Part shown: positions 29,101 through 35,000 of the stretch, in pieces
Numbering within the stretch: position 1 is the first letter of the stretch
Layout of the letters: each line of letters opens with the position of its first letter
Source: Mesostigma viride
Lineage: Eukaryota; Streptophyta; Mesostigmatophyceae; Mesostigmatales; Mesostigmataceae
Assembly: GCA_009746045.1 (NCBI GenBank)
Contig: RPFO01000645.1
Coordinates: forward strand, 634,685 to 669,684
Direction: 5' to 3'
DNA: 35,000 bases
Notes under the pieces: model-generated
Database searches by the model: none
What the model was told of the DNA's origin: nothing
Seen by the model: the letters and a program-made list of their open reading frames with translations, nothing else
Position numbers and translations under genes: made by a program

Positions 29101-29614
29101 GTAGATGGGTGCAAGAACACCTGCGCTGTGTGTTCACGAGCAGTGTCCGGTGTTCTCTCGCTGATGAGTTTGCCGCTTGAATGGCGTAACCGCGGCAGCC
29201 AAAACGCCAAATGGCACCTTTTTGGGAAACATTTTGTGGGTAGTAACTACTAGGGTTAAGGACAAGTATCAAGCGCATTGTCTCTGCAGCAGGCGTGGCA
29301 TCGTTGCAGAAGTAAACTGCATTGACAAGTACATCTTTTGTATCGATCGTGGTGTTTTCTTTTGTAATGTGGTGCACTCTGTTGTTATAAATTTCATGAG
29401 ATGCTCGCAGGTATTCGTAGTATTGTAGCCGTTGGGGAAAAAATGCTTGAGATTATTCATGGCTCGTCTTGACTTCGGCCCATGCGCGTGGTTTGATTGA
29501 AATCCGTTGTCTTCTCTGCCCTTGCAGCGGCTAAATATGGAGTACGAGTCATTGCAACGAGTCAAGCAAGAGCAAGAGCTCTTGATATCTAAGCTTAGTG
29601 ACAGTGGGGCTTGA
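26197..29614 (+). CDS. IFT20: Intraflagellar transport protein 20 (IFT20), four exons
   Basis: IFT20 is a small coiled-coil subunit of the IFT-B complex that carries cargo along cilia and, in animals, also works at the Golgi in sorting ciliary membrane proteins. Exons: 26197-26240, 26581-26677, 28029-28193, 29528-29614; 393 nt, 130 residues plus TGA, close to the usual length of about 130-135. All splice sites are GT-AG (phases 2, 0, 0). Family landmarks in order: ISFDDKYRIRVLD near the N-terminus, ELEVECKAFIEK, then the heptad helix VRNIVDTVNVQAERIEKEKL followed by the signature TVGIRN, a charged coiled coil KRKRIQAELKAELLEKQEEL, and the C-terminal MEYESLQRVKQEQELLISKL. The exon 2-exon 3 join matches the family without a gap, so intron 2 with its minisatellite is truly intronic. 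Nothing is missing, so the gene should be functional, and the organism should build cilia at some stage. Recognition is from memory of the family. Confidence 0.92.
27215..27882 (+). repeat. 13/14-bp alternating (27-bp) minisatellite in IFT20 intron 2
   Basis: Units GTGCCCCTATCTTT (14 bp) and GTGCCCCTCCGTT (13 bp) alternate, making a 27-bp period, with variants GTGGCCCT and TTGCCCCT. The left edge has CCTTT variants. Both strands stay open for hundreds of bases, a by-product of the period and the absence of stop triplets. The plus strand is pyrimidine-rich and continues into the CT-rich tract before the exon 3 acceptor. Confidence 0.9.
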
Positions 29615-29984
29615 CCATTTGGTAGCCCCGTCATCGGTGCTGATCCCAGGTAAACGGAACAACCTTGTTAGTATGCCAATCTACAGCGCTCATTCTGTTC
29701 TATGAACAGCTAGGTTCATTCAGAACCAGATACCCCACTGCGCGGAGGATGTGTTTACATGAGACTTGGCCATTGCGCAGGCCTTAAAAATTAGAACTGG
29801 CGCATGAAAGGTTTGCTTTTGTTGTTACCGTTGTTGTTGACAGCTGAGGGGCGCCCGAGCTGAGGCCACTTATTGTGAGATGTACATATAAAAAATAAAT
29901 CATAGAGACAACCAGCGCAGGCCAGACATACATCAAATGTTGTCAAATGGTTGTTTTTAGCTAAACCGTCTAGGTCTGGATGAA
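29615..29984. other. IFT20 downstream flank
   Basis: The 3'UTR of IFT20 should lie here. AATAAA occurs at about 29894, but there is no TGTAA nearby. A stray GACAACCAGCGCAGGCCAGA box at about 29908 is a fragment of family X. Confidence 0.4.
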
Positions 29985-30043
29985 CGTTAAACTAAATTAA
30001 ATTAAATTATAACATGACTCCGTTGGGAGATCATGTAGCACAT
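29985..30043 (-). mobile_element. Very short LINE 3' end (copy K)
   Basis: On the minus strand this is only the terminal hairpin and tail: ACATGA-T-CTCC-CAAC-GGAG-TCATGT (30012-30036, 10 pairs with one bulged base) followed by an (ATTTA)n tail. It abuts family X copy 2. The tail type is the same as in copy I. No TSD found. Confidence 0.65.
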
Positions 30044-30381
30044 CAAGGAGACAACCAGCGCAGGCCAGAAATCGGGAGAATCCGGACCATGGTAGCTCGA
30101 GCCTGCCGTTATCTTGTCCGCGTGTTCGAGTCGTTCAGGATGATGAAGATGAATGGTGATGGAAATGTGTATCCTTGTGCATTGAAATTAATTATGGCTG
30201 GCTTACGTGTATGTATAGAGCGACTAGATGACCTATACGGTGGGGCCGGAAACAGCATGCATGCTTGATCATGAGGGCGTGTGTTTCGAGCCTAACTGGC
30301 CGGGAGTGTCTAATGGTGAGCACCATTGCTGCGATCGCTCTCCCACCATTTACGAGGAAATATCCGCAAATGGAAAACCAC
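30044..30381 (+). repeat. Family X repeat, copy 2 (uninterrupted)
   Basis: This copy starts CAAGGAGACAACCAGCGC and matches 281-856 throughout except for the 243-bp insertion there and a TGTA duplication near 30211. It provides the empty site for that insertion. It has no coding content. Its right side runs into the 3' end of LINE copy H. Confidence 0.65.
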
Positions 30382-30408
30382 ATATATATTCCTTGCATGC
30401 TGGATGGG

Positions 30409-31086
30409 CTATTCCTTTAAGTACATGGCGGACAAGCTGGCGTTCCTTAAATGCCGCAAGAAGCTCTCGGAGACTCGCTTCACGCTGGACGACGACTTGA
30501 CCCTGGCCCAGCAACAACGGCGACGCGAGCTATGGCCGGCCTACCTTCAGCTCCGGCAGAGCGCAAGGGGGAAGCCGGTATACTGGAGGGGGGCGGTCAT
30601 CCACGTTGACCACAAGCCCTGGCAGCCCCCTCCTGCCACCTCAGACTAGGAATATATATACCAGTAGTGTAGATTAGTAAGGCTTAGCCTAGCATGTGGC
30701 CCACGCGCATGTGCGCCCATAATGGCCCCCATGGATGATGCCTTCAACATTTAGCCATGCTTTGTCTATAATGGGACCCCCATGGATGTTGCATTAAGAA
30801 CTTAGCCATGCTATGCCATGCAGAGAGATGCTCTCTGTCGAGAAGCCATGCCCTAGCCCTTGCATAGCCATGATGATCTTCCTCCCCCGTGCCAGGATCC
30901 CCTTAGCTGGGTTGAACCTGAGACAGCATGGTGGTGCCGGTGCCCTTGCGGCACCTAGAGCAAGTGTTGCTTACATTCCCACCCTTGCATGAAGTAGCCT
31001 AGGATGTATTTAAAGCCATATGCCCCTTCTCAGGGATATGTGCTACATTGACTCCCAACGGAGTGATGTTGATAATTAATTAATTA
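30409..31086 (+). mobile_element. LINE copy G (ORF1-only, 5' truncated), 12-bp TSD
   Basis: ATGCTGGATGGG flanks the copy (30397-30408, 31087-31098). It contains the C-terminal part of ORF1, a 3'UTR of about 396 nt, the inner hairpin GCAGAGAG-ATG-CTCTCTGT (30820-30838), the terminal hairpin ACTCC-CAAC-GGAGT with an outer ACAT/ATGT pairing (31045-31069) and a TTAATTAATTAA tail. It inserted into the 3' end of copy H, which continues at 31087. Confidence 0.87.
30412..30649 (+). pseudogene. LINE ORF1 C-terminal domain (copy G)
   Basis: The frame is open from the truncation point to TAG at 30647-30649: KYMADKLAFLKCRKKLSETR, FTLDDDLTLAQQQRRRELWP, YLQLRQSARGKPVYWRGAVI, HVDHKPWQPPPATSD. It is about 95% identical to copy F over this part. 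The DDLTLAQQ...RRRELWPAY...WRG...V pattern is that of LINE ORF1 C-terminal domains. The N-terminal two thirds are missing through 5' truncation. Confidence 0.65.
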
Positions 31087-31339
31087 ATGCTGGATGGGTG
31101 GAGGTGGGCGAAGCCGCGGAATCGAACTAAGCTAACTCTAAGCTATCTAGTCGAGAAAATCCTAATGTACGACGCTACTCAGTTAAGCGACTCTTCCGCT
31201 TGTGGGGAGGGGGCTTGCCCACAGGGACTGGCGTGTGAGCCTGGACAATCTTCCAGATGCCACCTCTTCTTGTTCTGCATAGCAGTCAAAGCAATTAGAG
31301 AGATGGAGTGAATGCGGTGTTCAAACTGAGCTGGAACCA

Positions 31340-31905
31340 CTATAGGTCGGCCAGCAACATCTGGATGTATAGTTCATGGCAGGTTTACCCAGCTTTCTAG
31401 GATCTGTCCTTGGGGCCAGGCCAGGTCAGGATGTGCCGCCCTGGTTGGCCAAGCCGCTAGCGCTGGGGGCCAGCCAGACCTTGAGGGCGGTATCTACCTG
31501 ACTGGTGCGAGCACTAGAGATCGATGTCCTACTTGTAAATGCATGCTATCCTACGCTGCCTTATCTCGTCCGAAATGCGAGGCATACCCTGATACAAAGA
31601 CTCTAATGACCTATGCGTGGAAAACCCTACATTCATGACCTGTCGGAGCATCCTGTAAATCGTGCCGTCTAGCTTGGCGGCCAGTGTGTCCGTGAGTGTC
31701 CATGCCTCAGCGCCATACATAAGCACCGTGAGGGTGAGGACCTTGAAGAGGCATGCGCTTGCGGTGCTCGCCCAGGCCCTTCGAGCGCCAGTAGGTTTTG
31801 AGCGAACGAAGCCTAGCCCAGGCCAGGCGGATGCGGATGTCCACATCGTCGAGGCAGTGTCGGGGAGCATGCTCCCCAGCAGTTTGAAGTGATCACGGAA
31901 CAGGA
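31340..31905 (-). pseudogene. C-terminal end of a LINE reverse-transcriptase ORF (copy H)
   Basis: The pattern is FKLLGSMLPD, then RIRLAW (out of frame), RLRSLK, LFKVLTLTVLMYGAEAWTLT, LAAKLDGTIYRMLRQVMNV, HRSLESLYQGMPRISDEIRQ, RRIACI. The sequence LYGAEAWTLT ... RMLRQ ... LY...P.ISD.IRQRR is typical of the region after the polymerase core in many LINE ORF2 proteins. Downstream are YIQMLLADL, HTPVPVGKPPPHKRKSR remnants with stops. No polymerase motif (YxDD) remains. The clade cannot be fixed from this part. Confidence 0.65.
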
Positions 31906-31919
31906 CCTCCGTCCCGACT

Positions 31920-32703
31920 AGCAGCCGCGGCAGCCGGCGGCGGGCGACTGATGGCGTTGTCCTAGCTGGAGGCGCTGGTACGTCGATGTCGCGGAGCTGG
32001 CCGGGGGTGATGGAGTCGGTGGATCGGCGGAGGGGGGGGGAGGGGGTGAGGCGAGGAGGGTGGCGGTGGCGGTGGGGATGGCGGGGAGCTCAGCAGCCAG
32101 CGTGCGGCCCACAGCTGCCACAACTGCAGCTGGGGGCGTCACGCGTGCTGTGAGAGGGCTTCTTGGAGGTGGGGGAGGAAGGTGGATTCGATCAAGAGGG
32201 ACTGAGGGGGCCCAGAGGTCCGCGGCACTCAGAGCGCTGAAGGATGGAAAAGACGGCGGCGAGCTGAAGGCGCGGTCGGGACCAGCGCCGGTCCGCGGTA
32301 AGAAAACCGGCCTCAGATCCGGTGCAGATGCAATTATGGCGGTGGAGGCGCTGGCACAGGTCAAGAAGGAAGGCGTACAACCCATAAAACACGAGCTCTA
32401 GTATCCTGATGGGTGGCATGTCGAAATAGATGGGTCTGTTCACGTCAAAGGCGGAAAATAACCTGTCAACGTCAAAGTCGTGCTCAGACCAGCTAGGTTC
32501 GGCTGGGCGGCTAGCTGCGTTTGGGCTCAGGCGATGCAGAGGGCGAGGCATTAAGCCCGGGAGGGTTCGAGGCGACCACCAGTGCACGACTAGTGTCACC
32601 GCTGCCTGCCGGACCTGAGGGCGAAGCTGCAGACGGATTTTCAGGGCTTAGCGCAGCCGCCAGGCTGCGTCGCGCCGAGCTACCTAGGAGGGTTTGCTCA
32701 TCA
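31920..32703 (-). pseudogene. LINE ORF1 N-terminal half (copy H)
   Basis: On the minus strand, RSLAAALSP-like residues near the start (RRAARRSLAAALS in shifted frame), the PSPPASSAT/QLRDID helix start and ATLLASPPPP match the Ser/Thr/Pro part of copies B, C and D. Several frameshifts are present. It is joined at about 31910 to RT-ORF sequence by an internal deletion. Confidence 0.5.
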
Positions 32704-32716
32704 TATATTGCTTAAT

Positions 32717-32933
32717 TCCCAAAAGGGTAGGGAAACCTGTCACCAACTACGTTCAGATGCTGCTGGACGACCTCGTGGTCCCAGCCCAGTTTGCGCACCG
32801 CATCCACTCTCTCTCCCGTCTTTGGACTGCCATGCAGGACAAGACGCGGTGGAAGAAGATTGTCAAGGCGCACACGCCCGACCCTGTGGGCAAGCCACCT
32901 CCCCCCAAGCGGAGGAGGCGTTTTGATGAGTAG
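32717..32933 (+). pseudogene. C-terminus of LINE reverse-transcriptase ORF (copy I)
   Basis: The frame is open to TAG at 32931: PKRVGKPVTNYVQMLLDDL, HRIHSLSRLWTAMQDKTRW, KKIVKAHTPDPVGKPPPPKR, RRRFDE. The VGKP...Y...LLDDL...AMQDKTRWKKIV pattern matches the very end of many LINE ORF2 proteins, and the same blocks are found with stops in copy H. The catalytic part is lost through 5' truncation. Confidence 0.65.
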
Positions 32934-33064
32934 TGCAGTTAGGATTTTCTAGATAGAGTTAGGATAGTTCGATCACGCGGCTTCCTCCACCCCATCCATC
33001 ATGAAATATGTGCTACATGACCTCCCCACGGAGGCATGTTATAATTTAATTTAATTTAATTTAA
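32717..33064 (+). mobile_element. LINE copy I: 5'-truncated RT-ORF end with 3' hairpin and (ATTTA)n tail, 11-bp TSD
   Basis: TATTGCYTAAT flanks the insert (32706-32716, 33065-33075; one mismatch). It contains the last 71 or so codons of the RT ORF, a 3'UTR of about 80 nt, the perfect terminal hairpin ACATG-A-CCTCC-CCAC-GGAGG-CATGT (33015-33039) and an (ATTTA)n tail. It inserted between the 5'UTR and ORF1 of copy H. This copy proves that the hairpin and tail belong to the RT-encoding element as well. Confidence 0.87.
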
Positions 33065-33225
33065 TATTGCCTAATAGCTTCGGAACATTATATCAGCGCG
33101 TGCGTCTTAGAAAAACGAAGCGATTGTGATATTCACGGCCGTTCTAATTTGGTGCCCAAACATGAAAGTTATGAGCTCTGCCGTCCGGCCATGGCTACCT
33201 CGTGGCTCGTGGCTCGTGGCTCATG

Positions 33226-33460
33226 GTACCGGCCGCGACGGCCCTAGATACACTATAGCTTAATAAGAAGACTATCTAGAGGGAGGGTGCCCTAGCTCGA
33301 CTAGCTACTTGCACTAGCTAACTATCAATGCAAGACAATGCAGTATAGCTAGCTGTACCGGCAATTTATGGTTCATGCATCAGTTGGCCGGACAACGCGG
33401 CCTCGGCCGGAAGGGGGCATGCATGGAGATATGATACCCATCTTATAGCTGGTAGAGGAC
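33226..33460. other. Unassigned stretch, CTAG- and GCATGC-rich
   Basis: No gene. Short palindromes (GCATGC, CTAGCTAG) are frequent. It lies between the 5' end of copy H and insertion L. Confidence 0.3.
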
Positions 33461-33480
33461 ATGCATGGGGGCCTAGGCCT

Positions 33481-33574
33481 ATGTTCCCATCCCATGTTCC
33501 CCTCCCACTGAGGACTTATATGCTCACGTGACGCAGTCACGTGTTTATTAATTAATTAATTAATTAATTAATTA
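33481..33574 (+). mobile_element. 94-bp tail-only retroinsertion L, 20-bp TSD
   Basis: A 20-bp direct repeat with one mismatch (33461-33480, 33575-33594; ATGCATGGGGGC then CTAGGCCT or GTAGGCCT) flanks 94 bp. The insert ends with the perfect hairpin CACGTGAC-GCA-GTCACGTG (33525-33543) and a (TTAA)n tail. It is the 3' end of the element J family. The near-perfect TSD suggests a young insertion. Confidence 0.85.
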
Positions 33575-33594
33575 ATGCATGGGGGCGTAGGCCT

Positions 33595-33807
33595 CTCCGT
33601 GATTTGGAGAAAGATGCATGATGGACAAGGCCAGGTGGACCCAGGTCATAGAGGACAACAAGCCCCCTGCAGTGGGGAAGGAGCGTGTTCGCAAACGAGG
33701 AAGGCATGCTATAGCCACGACCCCTAGGGTCGCGAGCACCATAGATATAGAATAGGATTGTTTTGTAGATAGCCTGTAGATAGCTTAGACCGGTATAGGA
33801 TTGCGTG
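33595..33807. other. Unassigned stretch
   Basis: No gene or known repeat seen. It contains a repeated GATAGCCTGTAGATAGC (about 33767-33785). Confidence 0.3.
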
Positions 33808-33810
33808 TAC

Positions 33811-34153
33811 CCATCCATCCATCCATCCATCCATCCATCCATCCATCCATCCATCCATCCATCCATCCATCCATCCATCCATCCATCCATCCATCCATCC
33901 ATCCATCCATCCATCCATCCATCCATCCATCCATCCATCCATCCATCCATCCATCCATCCATCCATCCATCCATCCATCCATCCATCCATCCATCCATCC
34001 ATCCATCCATCCATCCATCCATCCATCCATCCATCCATCCATCCATCCATCCATCCATCCATCCATCCATCCATCCATCCATCCATCCATCCATCCATAT
34101 CCATCCATCCATCCATCCATCCATCCATCCATCCATCCATCCATCCATCCATC
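33811..34153 (+). repeat. (CATC)n microsatellite, about 85 units
   Basis: A run of about 340 bp is almost perfect, with one CATATCC interruption near 34098. All frames are open (Ile-His-Pro-Ser on plus, Trp-Met-Asp-Gly on minus) and none should be taken as coding. It abuts the tail-bearing fragment at 34154. Confidence 0.95.
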
Positions 34154-34216
34154 GGGGTTAATGCTCCGTGACTCCCCAACGGCAGCACGAGTTTAATTAG
34201 TTAATTAATTAATTAA
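34154..34216 (+). mobile_element. Short 3' end with (TTAA)n tail next to the microsatellite
   Basis: GTGACTCCCCAACGGCAGCACG followed by TTTAATTAGTTAATTAATTA matches the 3' end at 22865-22940. TACCCATC occurs both before the microsatellite (33808-33815) and directly after the tail (34217-34224), a possible 8-bp TSD that would include the microsatellite in the insertion. Confidence 0.5.
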
Positions 34217-34427
34217 TACCCATCTTCGATCCCTCATGCCCGGCCCGGGATATCGAGGCAGGCCATGCATGCATGCATGCAGCTGTGCATGCTCTAGCTA
34301 GCTATCGGCAATAGCTCTAGTCACAAGGATTGATCATGAGTCTGGCATGCATGCATAGACATCTAACTAGTGTGGGTGTGCACACTTAATTGCTGAAGTT
34401 CGCGGCATTTCATGAAGTGGGACAACT

Positions 34428-34582
34428 ATCAAGGAGACAACCACTATAGTTGGCGAGTGCGTTAGTTTACTTCTTGGATCGAGCATATAGTTGTTACCAT
34501 GGTCCGTTATAGTTGTTACCATGGTCCGGATTCTCCCGATTTCTGGCCTGCGCTGGTTGTCTCTTTGATATAGTTGTGCACA
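34428..34582. mobile_element. MITE-like inverted-repeat element, family X ends
   Basis: The left end reads ACAACTATCAAGGAGACAAC and the right end, inverted, reads ACAACTATATCAAAGAGACAAC. About 155 bp in all. The right half is family X sequence (GGCCTGCGCTGGTTGTCTC). An internal tandem GTTATAGTTGTTACCATGG occurs twice (34488-34535). It has no coding content. Probably a MITE sharing termini with family X. Confidence 0.55.
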
Positions 34583-35000
34583 TGGCATCAGTGCTCGTGA
34601 AATTATATATTCATGAGCTGTAAAGTGGTGGCTAGGGACAAAAGATACTTGATAAATTTGTGGCTAGGGACAAGTACGTAGCTTGAGGTGGGCGACAACG
34701 GCTGGGCTGATCAACACAGTGCTCTGTAATTTGCATACTCAGCAAGTGCATATATAATGCGCTGGTTGTCTCCTTGACATATTTGCATGGGAAATCAATC
34801 ACAGCCATTGATCTGGATGGGAAAACAATGTACGTATACATACTGACTTGAACAAGTGAAAACTGCTCACCATGCAAGCTATTTTAAATGTGAACATGAA
34901 TGCACGATTTCGGTAGGAATCACACGCACGGAGGGCACAGAAAGATAGAACATTTCTGGCAACTGCCAGCCTAACCACTTTCAACCACCATGTTTGCATA
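34583..35000. other. Unassigned right end
   Basis: One further family X end (GCGCTGGTTGTCTCCTTGAC, 34760-34779) and a duplicated GGCTAGGGACAA (34631-34642, 34663-34674) are visible. No gene recognised; the window ends here. Confidence 0.35.

Larger units (their letters stand above)
31087..33225 (-). mobile_element. LINE copy H: internally deleted ORF1-ORF2 element, host of copies G and I
   Basis: On the minus strand: 5'UTR (33225-33076, same boxes as copies B and D), interruption by copy I (32717-33064), ORF1 N-terminal half (about 32703-31920), then a sudden switch to the C-terminal end of the reverse-transcriptase ORF (about 31905-31340) and the start of a 3'UTR with GATTCCGCGGCTTCGCC. The ORF1 C-terminus and most of the RT ORF are missing. 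This is the only copy here that links the shared 5'UTR with RT-ORF sequence, so it ties the ORF1-only copies to an autonomous LINE. Confidence 0.65.

Noticed and set aside
31073-31098. (TTAA)n tract as a shared tail of convergent copies G and H
   Set aside because: The TSD ATGCTGGATGGG shows that the tract belongs to G only and that H sequence simply continues on both sides.
33564-34196. Trp-Met-Asp-Gly and Ile-His-Pro-Ser proteins
   Set aside because: Translations of the (CATC)n microsatellite.

Overview
The window looks like nuclear DNA of a flagellated eukaryote, probably a green alga or a related protist. It carries an intraflagellar-transport gene (IFT20), two genes with many GT-AG introns and GC-rich exons, and a dense load of non-LTR retrotransposon (LINE) remnants. 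I see no bacterial operon structure, rRNA, tRNA or CRISPR array. The taxon is an inference.

Layout. 1-6035: a pile-up of LINE copies, mostly on the minus strand, plus a second repeat family (called X here). 6576-11006 (-): a gene for a secretory-pathway, single-pass membrane protein with very acidic low-complexity regions; its frame is interrupted near 8.5 kb between two G homopolymers. 11007-12604: the gap between this gene and the next, which diverge. 12605-21528 (+): a nine-exon ankyrin-repeat gene of about 390 residues. Every intron is phase 0, and seven of the eight fall on the ankyrin repeat boundary so that six exons are exactly one 33-residue repeat. Its introns hold simple repeats, two minisatellites and a TIR element with a TAA target duplication. 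21529-26196: flanking DNA with nested retroelement insertions. 26197-29614 (+): IFT20, four exons, 130 residues, with a 27-bp-unit minisatellite in intron 2. 29615-35000: more nested LINE copies, including the C-terminal end of a reverse-transcriptase ORF, family X copies and an (ATCC)n microsatellite of about 340 bp.

The most informative content is the retroelement system. Comparing copies within the window resolves several insertions with target-site duplications (TSDs). The (TTAA)n and (ATTTA)n tracts prove to be 3' tails. A bulged 9-10 bp hairpin with a CMAC tetraloop sits just before the tail and shows compensatory base changes between copies. Several copies carry an ORF1-like RNA-binding protein followed directly by a 3'UTR of about 400-460 nt and this hairpin, with no reverse transcriptase: a candidate ORF1-only, non-autonomous LINE lineage. 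Two other copies keep the C-terminus of the RT ORF and share the 5'UTR or the 3' hairpin, so they are candidates for the autonomous partner.

The three host genes do not form an obvious functional unit. All exon models come from reading frame, splice-site and family pattern alone; no transcript data were available.
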